Assembly: GCA_964536025.1 (NCBI GenBank)
Contig: CAZHXA010000020.1
Span: 1 to 40,575, forward strand
Length of the DNA: 40,575 nucleotides
Direction: 5' to 3'
Source of the DNA: RGIG4576 sp964536025
Lineage (GTDB): Bacteria > Bacteroidota > Bacteroidia > Bacteroidales > Muribaculaceae
This document shows positions 1-7,741 of this stretch, piece by piece; the first letter of the stretch is position 1, and each line of letters starts with the position of its first letter. Under the pieces are notes generated by a model. It was given only the letters and a program-made list of their open reading frames with translations, was not told the DNA's origin and did no database searches. Position numbers and translations under genes: made by a program.

Positions 1-1
1 T

Positions 2-1190
2 GGATGTAGCGGATTGACCTCAGTAACGATCCCAAGCAGTGTTACGAGCATAGGTTCTTATGCTTTCTATTATTGTAGCGGATTGACCTCAGTAACGATT
101 CCAAGCAGTGTAGAAAGCATAGGGGATTGTGCTTTCTATGGATGTAGCGGATTGACTTCAGTAACGATTCCAAGCAGTGTAGAAAGCATTGGAGAGAGTG
201 CTTTCCAATATTGTAGCGGATTGACTTCATTAACGATCCAAAGCGGTGTTACGAGCATAGGGTCTTCTGCTTTCTCTGATTGTAGCGGATTGACCTCATT
301 AACGATCCCAAGCAGTGTTACGAGCATAGAGAATTGGGCTTTCTATGGTTGTAGCGGATTGACCTCAGTAACGATCCCAAGCAGTGTTACGAGCATAGGT
401 TCTTATGCTTTCTATTATTGTAGCGGATTGACCTCAGTAACGATTCCAAGCAGTGTTACGAGCATAGGGAAATCTGCTTTCTCTGGATGTAGCGGATTGA
501 CCTCAGTAATAGTAGAGGAAGGAAACCTTAAATATGATTCACGAGATAATTGTAATGCCATAATAGAGACATCAACTAACACATTAATATTGGGTTGTAA
601 AAATTCTGTTATTCCCAACAGTGTTACGAGCATTGGAGAGAGTGCTTTCTATGGTTGTAGCGGATTGACCTCAGTAACGATCCCAAGCAGTGTTACGAGC
701 ATAGGGTATTGTGCTTTCTCTGGATGTAGCGGATTGACATCGATAGTTGTAGAAAAAGAAAATTCTGTATATGATTCAAGAAACAATTGTAATGCAATTA
801 TAGAGACTAAAACCAATACGTTGACATGTGGTTGTAAAAAAACTGTTATTCCCAACAGTGTTACGAGCATAGGTTCTTATGCTTTCTATAATTGTAGCGG
901 ATTGACCTCATTAACGATCCCAAGCAGTGTTACGAGCATAGGTTCTTATGCTTTCTCTTATTGTAGAGGATTGACCTCAGTAACGATTCCAAGCAGTGTT
1001 ACGAGCATAGGGTATTCTGCTTTCGAAGGATGTAGCGGATTGACCTCATTAACGATCCCAAGCGGTGTTACGAGCATAGGTTCTTATGCTTTCAATGGTT
1101 GTAGCGGATTGACCTCATTAACGATCCCAAGCAGTGTTACGAGCATAGGGTTTTGTGCTTTCGATGGTTGTAGCGGATTGACAAAAATCA
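2..1190 (+). repeat. Tandem 69-bp direct repeats encoding LRR_5 units
   Basis: The core gtagcggattgacctca and the following gtgttacgagcata recur about every 69 bases with almost no silent change. Variation sits in two codons before the invariant Ala-Phe and two codons after it. The blocks around 1-110 and 345-455 are almost identical over more than 100 bases, which points to recent duplication or gene conversion within the array. Confidence 0.93.
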
Positions 1191-1561
1191 TAAGTAAGGC
1201 AATAACTCCACCTGCATGTGGTGATTATGTGTTTGACAATGTAGATAAAACTATCTGTGAGCTTTATGTGCCGCAATCATCTGTAACGTCATATAAAGAA
1301 GCCTATTCTTGGAAAGATTTCAAGAATATTAATGCTTTGGAATCATCAAGCATAGATACTGCTCTTGCCGATGGTGATGTGACTGTAACTGTGGAAAACG
1401 GAAACATTGTGATAGCAGGAGTTGAAGATTCGATGGTTGAAGTCTATAGCTTGAACGGTCAATGTGTTTATAGCGGAACAGCTACAAGCATACCTGTAAC
1501 CGCAAAAGGCATGTATATAGTGCGAGTAAACGGAAAAGCTCAAAAAGTAATAGTGAAATAG
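2..1561 (+). CDS. BspA-like leucine-rich repeat surface protein with C-terminal sorting tail (5' end outside window)
   Basis: The reading frame is open from base 2, and the first visible residues (GCSGLTS) already lie inside a repeat, so the start and signal peptide are outside the window. About fourteen LRR_5-type units of 23 residues (LTSVTIPSSVTSIG..AF..CSG) run to about base 1190. Two are interrupted by longer islands (about 510-610 and 745-850) that carry paired YDSR..NCNAII motifs. The last ~75 residues form a beta-rich tail (VEVYSLNGQ, GMYIVRVNG, KVIVK) resembling the type IX secretion C-terminal domain, so the protein is probably exported to the surface. BspA-like proteins in this phylum act in adhesion or substrate binding; the ligand here is unknown. 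The unusual feature is near-identical DNA between repeats, with change confined to a few codons per unit. Confidence 0.9.
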   Translation, partial: GCSGLTSVTIPSSVTSIGSYAFYYCSGLTSVTIPSSVESIGDCAFYGCSGLTSVTIPSSVESIGESAFQYCSGLTSLTIQSGVTSIGSSAFSDCSGLTSLTIPSSVTSIENWAFYGCSGLTSVTIPSSVTSIGSYAFYYCSGLTSVTIPSSVTSIGKSAFSGCSGLTSVIVEEGNLKYDSRDNCNAIIETSTNTLILGCKNSVIPNSVTSIGESAFYGCSGLTSVTIPSSVTSIGYCAFSGCSGLTSIVVEKENSVYDSRNNCNAIIETKTNTLTCGCKKTVIPNSVTSIGSYAFYNCSGLTSLTIPSSVTSIGSYAFSYCRGLTSVTIPSSVTSIGYSAFEGCSGLTSLTIPSGVTSIGSYAFNGCSGLTSLTIPSSVTSIGFCAFDGCSGLTKIISKAITPPACGDYVFDNVDKTICELYVPQSSVTSYKEAYSWKDFKNINALESSSIDTALADGDVTVTVENGNIVIAGVEDSMVEVYSLNGQCVYSGTATSIPVTAKGMYIVRVNGKAQKVIVK

Positions 1562-1585
1562 TAGCGAATTTGTGTGTATAAGGGA

Positions 1586-1624
1586 AGAAAGAGTCGCAAA
1601 ACGCGGCTCTTTCTCTTTTTATTA
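1586..1624 (+). terminator. Rho-independent terminator of the BspA-like gene
   Basis: GAAAGAGTCGC pairs with GCGGCTCTTTC (one G-T pair) around an AAAAC loop and is followed by a T-rich tail, just after the stop codon at 1561. Confidence 0.85.
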
Positions 1625-1751
1625 AAAGCGGAATGGTGAAACCGGAAAGCTAAAAGGTGTTGCTTATAAGAAAATTACCCCAGTTTGAATCTTTAATCCC
1701 CGGTAATTATCTACTGTACTTTATTTGGTACGTGTAATTGAAGTGATGATA

Positions 1752-1786
1752 AAAGAGGCGGCGACCTATCATTATAGATGGTCGCC
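1752..1786 (-). terminator. Probable terminator of the minus-strand HXXEE operon
   Basis: GGCGACC (1760-1766) pairs with GGTCGCC (1780-1786), and the minus strand continues into a CTCTTTTA tract. It lies about 50 bases beyond the stop of the HXXEE gene. Nothing else is recognisable in 1625-1837. Confidence 0.55.
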
Positions 1787-1837
1787 ACAAACTACTAATA
1801 AACCTTTTAAACAATCTGAAAAATGCTGTATATAATT

Positions 1838-2449
1838 TTATGCTTTTAATCCTTCTCGTTTCATTTTAGGAACAAGGTATGCAAATCCGTAAATCATCAT
1901 TGAAGCTTGTGCTAAAATGCCAAATATTATGCTTGCAATATTTACTTCGGTAGAAACCAAGTCGTTTGATAGGAAGTAGCACACCATGTATATGCCAAAC
2001 GGTATATTTACAAATGTACTTGCCAGCAATCCCGGGTTGTACTTAAATCCAAAGATGAAAAACATTACAACATGAGCAAATGCATTTAATGCGGAAAAAT
2101 AGGCTGTCCATAGTCCCCACTCAATACCGTAAAAATGAGAAATTACGCCTGATAAAGGCAATAATAAATAAACTAAAGGTATATTAATCCAGAAAGAACC
2201 GGCTTTTGTGAGTGGATAATCGCCTAATTTTGAACCAAGCGGTTTACGGTTAAAGAAGTCAAGGAATCCGCCGGGACAAACATATTCTTCAAATTCGTGA
2301 AACCAATAAATAGGTGTCTGCAACCAAATGAGAAACAATGCGTAATTTTGTTCTTTCACGTAAAGCCAAATAAGAATAAAGGAATATAAAGCTAAGAAAG
2401 GCGTTGCTTTCATCCAGTTGTCATACAACCATTGCATTGTCTTTTTCAT
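1838..2449 (-). CDS. HXXEE-domain integral membrane protein
   Basis: This is a 203-residue protein with about five or six hydrophobic segments. Near residues 50-55 it carries the motif HEFEE (YWFHEFEEYVCPGG), which defines the HXXEE family of uncharacterised membrane proteins. The conserved His and Glu residues could bind metal, but no activity is established. It is the last gene of a minus-strand unit, starting 11 bases after the stop of the OB-fold gene, so co-transcription is likely. The ATG start follows directly and gives a short cytoplasmic N-terminus. Family assignment is confident; function is unknown. Confidence 0.85.
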   Translation of the reverse strand: MKKTMQWLYDNWMKATPFLALYSFILIWLYVKEQNYALFLIWLQTPIYWFHEFEEYVCPGGFLDFFNRKPLGSKLGDYPLTKAGSFWINIPLVYLLLPLSGVISHFYGIEWGLWTAYFSALNAFAHVVMFFIFGFKYNPGLLASTFVNIPFGIYMVCYFLSNDLVSTEVNIASIIFGILAQASMMIYGFAYLVPKMKREGLKA

Positions 2450-2460
2450 ATTTTTTGTAT

Positions 2461-2883
2461 TTAGAGTTTTTTGCCGTTTACAGAAATGATTTTACACTGT
2501 TTGACCACAACAAGGTCATATTCATCGGTGTAACCGCGTACTTCGCCTTGTATTACAACGTTGTCATGCTTGCTCACCTTGCGAAGCTTGAGATAGTCGT
2601 AGAAAGGAAGTACACATAGAGCTTTACAACTCTCGCCATCTTTACTTGCCACTTCTACTGACGGTAGTCCATAGACATCGGGTCCCACTTTTACTGCCAC
2701 ACCGCTTATAAGCATTGTTTTCATGCTGTACTTTTTAGCGGTTTGCTCGGCATCGGTACGAAATGCGTTATATAACGCTATTGCTGAAATCTGTTCCATT
2801 TTCTTGTTATTATTATTCTGTGCTGTTGAACTGACGGGTAGTATCATAGCTACTGCAATCAGTGTGAATAAAAAACGTTTCAT
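2461..2883 (-). CDS. Secreted tRNA_anti-like OB-fold protein
   Basis: This is a 140-residue protein with a signal peptide (MKRFLFTLIAVAMILPVSSTAQ) and a short Asn/Lys linker. The body matches the OB-fold tRNA_anti-like family seen in Bacteroidetes: a strand-rich pattern with VAVKVGPDVYGLPSVEV, CKALCVLP and VVIQGEVRGY. Family members resemble nucleic-acid-binding OB folds, but the export signal suggests another ligand in the periplasm. The start codon lies two bases after the DUF5131 stop, and the HXXEE gene follows, so the three genes look like one operon. The link between them is unclear. Confidence 0.75.
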   Translation of the reverse strand: MKRFLFTLIAVAMILPVSSTAQNNNNKKMEQISAIALYNAFRTDAEQTAKKYSMKTMLISGVAVKVGPDVYGLPSVEVASKDGESCKALCVLPFYDYLKLRKVSKHDNVVIQGEVRGYTDEYDLVVVKQCKIISVNGKKL

Positions 2884-2885
2884 TT

Positions 2886-3707
2886 CTATTGTTGTTCTTG
2901 TTTTTTACTGTGTAAAGCCTTCATACGCTCTTTACGCTCCATAATCTTTGCTATTTCGGCTTCTATATCCACTTCAGGATAATGTAACCCCGATTTAAGA
3001 GCTTGAATCATTTGTTCAGTGCGATTTCTTATTTTGTATTCTTTTCCATCTTTGATGAAAATATTACCTGTTTGTCCAAAAATGAGACGAACATTAGCAT
3101 TCCTGCATTGTTCGTTTAATTTTTTTACCCATTCGTAGTGTAGCGGGCGTGAACCAAGATAATTTTCACCTCCGGCCAAGACTGTTTCTATTTCCCCTGT
3201 AGCGAGATATTCCGATAAGTCGACTTCTCCGATAAAAGGCTTAATACTAACCCATTTATGCTTTGACGGGACTTTTAAAAGGTGTGGAATACGTTCATTT
3301 ACTCGGTGTTGATTCTCGGCAGATACTGCAAATTGTACATTATCCCATCCTGACCCCCAATCTTTAGGTAAGTGATTGATGATGCGTTCGGCACGCTTAG
3401 TAAGAAGAGAAAAAGTAACGTCGGGACGTTGTTTGATATATTCCCAAACTTCATTTCTCCATTCGTCAGCTTCTTCAAGAAAAAAATCGCTGGTCATGCA
3501 CACCCTTACAAAAGCTCCGCTCGGTAACTTATAGTTTCCTTGCTTGTCTTTTTTGATGGGTAAATTAAGGGCAGATTTGTTGAGCGAAATTTGATTAGTG
3601 TCTCGCCCATATCGTTTATCAAGGAAAAATGCGTAGCAATTTAAGCAACCATCGCTACATTTATGGCAACCATGCCAAGGGTTCCAAGTAAGGTCATTTA
3701 TGTCCAT
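2886..3707 (-). CDS. DUF5131 (phage Gp37/Gp68-like) protein
   Basis: The family signature is at the N-terminus: LTWNPWHGCHKCSDGCLNCYA, with four clustered cysteines. DUF5131 proteins (phage Gp37/Gp68 relatives) are thought to be radical-SAM-like iron-sulfur enzymes of unknown substrate. The frame is open upstream to 3788, but I place the start at the ATG at 3705-3707. The conserved domain begins there, and a minus-strand promoter box (3731-3738) lies 24 bases upstream, inside the longer alternative. The product is 273 residues, with a basic, Glu/Lys-rich C-terminus. It is the first gene of a three-gene unit. In many genomes this family is phage- or element-associated; no phage genes are visible here. 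Confidence 0.82.
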   Translation of the reverse strand: MDINDLTWNPWHGCHKCSDGCLNCYAFFLDKRYGRDTNQISLNKSALNLPIKKDKQGNYKLPSGAFVRVCMTSDFFLEEADEWRNEVWEYIKQRPDVTFSLLTKRAERIINHLPKDWGSGWDNVQFAVSAENQHRVNERIPHLLKVPSKHKWVSIKPFIGEVDLSEYLATGEIETVLAGGENYLGSRPLHYEWVKKLNEQCRNANVRLIFGQTGNIFIKDGKEYKIRNRTEQMIQALKSGLHYPEVDIEAEIAKIMERKERMKALHSKKQEQQ

Positions 3708-3730
3708 GATATAATTTATGATATATTTTA

Positions 3731-3738
3731 CAAATATA
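3731..3738 (-). promoter_or_regulatory. Bacteroidetes -7 box for the DUF5131 operon
   Basis: The minus strand reads TATATTTG, matching TAnnTTTG, 24 bases before the chosen ATG. No clear TTTG at -33 is visible. Confidence 0.6.
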
Positions 3739-3818
3739 CATCTATAGTGTATTAATAGAAAGGTTAATATCGTTTGAAAATTGAGCAATATTCAAGATTA
3801 TATGAAAAAAACGGTCGT

Positions 3819-3854
3819 TTTGATAAATAAATGGAGATTATCGCATTATCTTTG
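3819..3854 (+). promoter_or_regulatory. Promoter of the AraC-type regulator
   Basis: TATCTTTG at 3847-3854 matches the Bacteroidetes -7 consensus. A TTTG at 3819-3822 may be the -33 element, although the 24-base spacing is longer than the usual 19-21. The box overlaps the GTG at 3854 and therefore excludes that codon as the start. Confidence 0.6.
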
Positions 3855-3871
3855 TGTTGAATGTTAAAAAA

Positions 3872-4702
3872 ATGATAGGAATGAAAGGGTTACAAAATGA
3901 TACGTCGATGCTGTACTATTGGAATAAGGGCGGTTTTGTTCTTTGTACAGGCGGTAGTGCCGATATTGTAATAAATGAGCAAAAATATAGATTAACACGA
4001 GGCTGTATATTTATGGTGACGCCTCTCATACAGATATCCTATGTAGCAGTATCGGATGGCTTTAGTTCTATATCGTTTGTAAATGAGCTTAAAGTGTTTT
4101 ATCCCATTTTTAAACTTATAGCCGATACAGGCATTCCATTGAAGGTGAGAGAATATCCTTGCTGGCAACTATCGGAAGATGAAATCACCTATGTTACTCA
4201 TCAAAATTCTCGCATAATTGAAAAACAACAACGTCTTGCCGAAACTAAACTATCGGATGAATATACCTTGCTCGTTCACCAAATTCATCTTATTAGGCAT
4301 GAAACAATGTTGGAAGTGGTAGGTAATCACATTCGTAATTATTCAGCACGAGTGGATAATATCAATAAGCAGGATATAATAGCTTATCGTTTTATTCTTG
4401 CATTGCACGAAAACTATCACAGTGAACGTAGTGTATCGTGGTATGCTTCGGATGCAAATCTATCCCCGGGACACTTTACGACACTTATAAAAGCAGCTAC
4501 CGGCAAGACTCCATCGGAGTGGATAGCTACAGTTACAACGACTTATGCTAAATTGCTATTGGAGCAATGCGATAAAAGTATAAAACAGATTGCTGCTGAA
4601 TTAAACTTTCCGGAACAATTCACATTCCGCAAATATTTTAAACAATACGCAGGTGTGTCACCTAAGGAATATCGAAATCTATATATAGCAAACAAAAAAT
4701 GA
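3872..4702 (+). CDS. AraC-family transcriptional regulator
   Basis: The C-terminal ~100 residues form the AraC double helix-turn-helix: VSWYASDANLSPGHFTTLIKAATGKTPSEWI, then IKQIAAELNFPEQFTFRKYFKQYAGVSPKEYR. The N-terminal part is a cupin-like sensor (INEQKYRLTRGCIFMVTP). I chose the ATG at 3872 because a longer GTG start at 3854 would fall in the promoter; ATG 3881 is also possible. In related Bacteroidales a regulator of this kind sits beside a TolC-HlyD-MFS drug efflux operon that it probably controls. Here that operon (4729-7062, convergent) is broken, so the regulator may be an orphan although its own frame is intact. Confidence 0.88.
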   Translation: MIGMKGLQNDTSMLYYWNKGGFVLCTGGSADIVINEQKYRLTRGCIFMVTPLIQISYVAVSDGFSSISFVNELKVFYPIFKLIADTGIPLKVREYPCWQLSEDEITYVTHQNSRIIEKQQRLAETKLSDEYTLLVHQIHLIRHETMLEVVGNHIRNYSARVDNINKQDIIAYRFILALHENYHSERSVSWYASDANLSPGHFTTLIKAATGKTPSEWIATVTTTYAKLLLEQCDKSIKQIAAELNFPEQFTFRKYFKQYAGVSPKEYRNLYIANKK

Positions 4703-4730
4703 ACAGTCATAACAGACTGCTCATTTTTTT
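4694..4730. terminator. Bidirectional terminator between the AraC gene and the MFS pseudogene
   Basis: AAAAATGAaCAGTC pairs with GACTGcTCATTTTT around the loop ATAACA. T-runs occur on both strands. It overlaps the stop codons of both convergent genes. Confidence 0.8.
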
Positions 4731-6041
4731 AGTAACGTTTGTCATATTTTACCATACGCCATAAACTTGGCAATTTGGGTATAATACCTTTAAATTTACC
4801 CCGAAGGTCTGAAAAACATAAGCATATAATTGTGATTATTCCTACAACAGCTGCAATTCCGAAAATTTCTTTAATACCTACCATCATAGACTGCTTTTGT
4901 AATTCACCATATAATGCAGAGAAACTTTGTGTCAAGTGGTTGTCGGCGGTCATTTCATTGGAGAGTTGCATCAAACTTTCTTTACGAAAAATATTGAGTA
5001 TGTAAGACAATACCGATTGGCAAACCGGAGTGCCAGCCCCTGTACGGATAAATCCTATAGCACACAATGCTTGAAAATAATAAACAAACGGTATGTTTTT
5101 CCTAAAGTATAAGCTAATACAACATATAATATGGCAGTACCTACACCTCTAAACCACATGGGTAGCCATAGTTGATGAAATTCGGTCTCTGCATCAATTA
5201 AAAAGTATAATATTACTTGATACATTGTGAAAAAGACAAAGCCGACAATCGCTACATTACGAGGTCGCCACTTCTTGCGAGCTAAGGCATAGAATGTAAA
5301 TGGTGTTCCACATAAAATTCCTGCTACAACACTCCAATTCAGTGAGATGGAGTGATACATATCAAACCCCAAAATACCTTCGGTGAACATATTTTGAATT
5401 TGTCCGGCTGTACCGCTTAATATTGAGTAGCTTACAAATAATAATGAAATGATAAAAATTTTAGGTTGAATGAATGTTGCAAGATGTATAAACGGTTGTT
5501 CGGTAGTATTTGCATGATAAATAGCTAAAACGAGTGATAGAATTGTAAAAAATGTAGCTATGCGAATTTCTTTACCATTTCGCCAATCATAATGTGAACC
5601 ATACAAACCAATAAAAAGTATGCAGAGCAGAAACACGCTCCAAAGAACAGCTCCTAAGTAGTCAATGCCTTTAAATGCTTGATATGGACCAAGACGATAG
5701 TGCCGACGCATTGTAATGTGAATAACGAGCAAAGCCAATGTTAATACTCCTACCATAGATAAATGCATTGACTGCCAATTCCATGCTCATATACTATAGC
5801 CGGTAGCTATACCTGATAGTTGAATACAACTTAAAATAATGGTGTATAGGAACGGATAAAAATAAGCTAAATCGCGTGAGGGCGAAATGCATAATTGAAT
5901 ATTTGAATGCAAAAGAATGTTGCAGCCATTTGAGATACGGCTGACATATATACGCCACCGGTAAATTGATATACAATGATAAGCAATACAAAAAGAGTAA
6001 ATCGCATCCCGAAGAAATTTATTAACAGATTCTTTATTCAT
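4729..6041 (-). pseudogene. Decayed DHA2-type MFS drug-efflux transporter
   Basis: Three minus-strand pieces read as one 14-helix MFS pump of the type paired with TolC-HlyD in Bacteroidales. The N-terminal part begins MNKESVNKF and then shifts frame into FGMRFTLFVLLIIVYQFTGG and VYMSAVSQMAAT. It then jumps back to frame at SNIQLCISPSRDLAYF, with about 60 expected residues absent. A TGA at 5787-5789 interrupts the same frame (GYSI*AWNW). Near 5100 an A-run has lost one base: restoring it joins AYTLGK to NIPFVYYFQALCAIGFIRTG. The C-terminal end (IKEIFGIAAVVGIITIICL) is recognisable. With a deletion, two frameshifts and a nonsense codon it cannot make a working pump. It follows the TolC remnant by 25 bases, and no HlyD adaptor is present between them. 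Confidence 0.88.
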
Positions 6042-6066
6042 AGTTATTGTATTAATTATATATGTG

Positions 6067-7062
6067 TTATAAAGTCCCGGTTACATAAAGTAAGCGAAAA
6101 TAATTGTATATGATGTTGATACGTGCATTGATATACTGAATTTCAGCATCAAGTTTAATGTTATCGGCATCAAGAAGGTCAATGAGTAGCACCAAATCGT
6201 TATGATAACGGTTTTCTGTTATTGCGTAATTTTCGGTGGCGAGTTGCAGACTTTTTTCTTGTGTGCGTAATAACTCGAAAGCGTTGTTGTAATTTACATA
6301 AGCTTGATGTATGTCCAAATTGACGTTTTCTTTCATTTTATCATAATTAGTAAGAGCTGCAGAAGTGGCAATTCGGCTACGAGCTACATTTTTTGGAGAC
6401 TTGTAGAGATTTCCTAAGTTGAAAGAAAGTCCTACACCGACGTACCAAGTGTTAAGGTTTTTGTCGATGGGAGGTAGCTCCATTGTAAGTGGGCCTTGAA
6501 AGTGGTCTCCGGCAATAATGCTCACCGTAGGTAACATGCTTGCACGAGCAAGCAATTCTTGTTTGCGACTTATTTGTATATTAGTTCTACCTATTTGTAG
6601 CATAGGAGAATGTTCATCGGCGATATTTCTCAATTCGTTCTCTGAATATTCATTCATTGACAAGTTAAGTAATGTAGTGTCGGGGATAATCTGTGTACCT
6701 TCAGGTAATGATAGAGTAGTTACTAACTGATTGTTAAATACGTCTATCTGACTCATCAATTCTGTGTGCTTGTAAAGTGAATTTTGTAATTGAACTTCAT
6801 AGCGTGTAATATCATTTCCGAGTATCAAACCTTGTTTTTCTCGAGCTCGCATATCTGTTATAACCTGTTCTGTACGTTTGATGTTTTGGTCATAAACACG
6901 TTTCATATTGCGAAACTTGTACACGTTAAGATTGTCGGCAAGTTTAAATAAATCATTAAGTCTCATTAATCGTTAAATTTGCTGAGCTTGAACGACCATG
7001 ATGTTGGTAAGCAATAGCACAAAAAATGATATTGCAGTTTTGCGTAAATCAACTTTTATCAT
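6067..7062 (-). pseudogene. TolC/OEP-family outer-membrane efflux channel, disrupted
   Basis: The ATG at 7060-7062 opens a good signal peptide (MIKVDLRKTAISFFVLLLTN, then IMVVQAQQ), but an in-frame TAA at 6973-6975 stops it at codon 30. The same frame then continues for 299 residues. The sequence passes from LNDLFKLADN straight to VYKFRNMKRVYDQNIKRTEQ. In this family about 90 residues, including one hairpin of the barrel, normally lie between those points, so there is an internal deletion as well as the nonsense codon. The rest shows the long OEP coiled-coil helices and a normal end (INIIYNYFRLLYVTGTL). It was probably the first gene of the efflux operon and keeps its promoter at 7093-7100. 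Confidence 0.85.
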
Positions 7063-7092
7063 ATAGGGAATTAATCTAATAAATTTGACGTG

Positions 7093-7100
7093 CAAAATTA
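7093..7100 (-). promoter_or_regulatory. -7 box of the decayed efflux operon
   Basis: The minus strand reads TAATTTTG, 31 bases before the ATG of the TolC-like pseudogene. The promoter is intact although the genes are not. Confidence 0.55.
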
Positions 7101-7249
7101 CTGCAATAAGTGTATATGCAAAAGGTTGATATTTAAGGTGAATTGAGTAAAATCTTTGAACAAAACTTTGTGTAAGTATGTAAATTAATGTTGTTTTTTT
7201 TGTTCAGTAGATAATTAGCGGAGATGGAATTTTGGAATAACAAAGATGG

Positions 7250-7287
7250 ATAAAAAAAAGCTATCACGAGAAATTGTGATAGCTTTT
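7250..7287 (-). terminator. Terminator of rpsO
   Basis: AAAAGCTATCAC (7256-7267) pairs perfectly with GTGATAGCTTTT (7276-7287), and the minus strand runs on into a T8 tract. It sits 32 bases after the rpsO stop. Confidence 0.88.
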
Positions 7288-7318
7288 GTGATTTTTGATA
7301 ACGAGGTATCGAAGATTT

Positions 7319-7594
7319 TTACTTACGGATACCAAGCTCTTTCTTAGCAATGATTGCACGGTAACGGTTGATGTCGGTACGGATAAGGTAATCCAACAAA
7401 CGACGACGTTTACCTACAAGTTTTTTAAGAGCACGAGCTGTGTTATAATCTTTGTGGTTTGACTTTAGGTGTTCAGTCAAGTGGGAAATACGGATTGAGA
7501 ATAATGCTATCTGCGCCTCAGCTGAGCCGGTATCAGTATTGCTTGCTCCGTAAGTTCCAAAGATTTCTTTCTTTTTTTCAGAATCTAAGTACAT
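7319..7594 (-). CDS. rpsO: 30S ribosomal protein S15
   Basis: The 91-residue product has the full S15 helical bundle, including TGSAEAQIALFSIRISHLTEHL, the 16S-binding stretch SNHKDYNTARALKKLVGKRRRLLDYL and the basic tail. S15 binds 16S rRNA early in 30S assembly. The length is close to the usual 89. It is a single-gene unit with its own promoter and terminator, divergent from typA, an arrangement seen in many Bacteroidetes. Confidence 0.97.
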   Translation of the reverse strand: MYLDSEKKKEIFGTYGASNTDTGSAEAQIALFSIRISHLTEHLKSNHKDYNTARALKKLVGKRRRLLDYLIRTDINRYRAIIAKKELGIRK

Positions 7595-7631
7595 TACTTA
7601 TAAATATTATATTGTTAATAAAATTGCGGTG

Positions 7632-7639
7632 CAAAGATA
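7632..7639 (-). promoter_or_regulatory. -7 box of rpsO
   Basis: The minus strand reads TATCTTTG, 38 bases upstream of the rpsO ATG. The implied leader is about 30 nt. Confidence 0.65.
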
Positions 7640-7714
7640 GGTATATTTTTTGAAATACACACTAAATGAAGTAAAAAAGTGGTAATTTATATAGGCTTTT
7701 TTGATGAAATAAGC

Positions 7715-7722
7715 TAACTTTG
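7715..7722 (+). promoter_or_regulatory. -7 box of typA
   Basis: TAACTTTG lies 19 bases before the typA ATG and matches TAnnTTTG. No good -33 element is seen at the expected spacing. Confidence 0.65.
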
Positions 7723-7741
7723 CACTCGAAATAGGTATAAT

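Noticed and set aside
2..1190. CRISPR array or diversity-generating retroelement
   Set aside because: The repeats are coding, contiguous and of 69-bp period without spacers. No reverse transcriptase or template repeat is visible, and the variable codons are not restricted to changes at adenines.
3705..3788. Longer N-terminus for the DUF5131 protein
   Set aside because: The extra residues overlap the promoter box and are not family-like.
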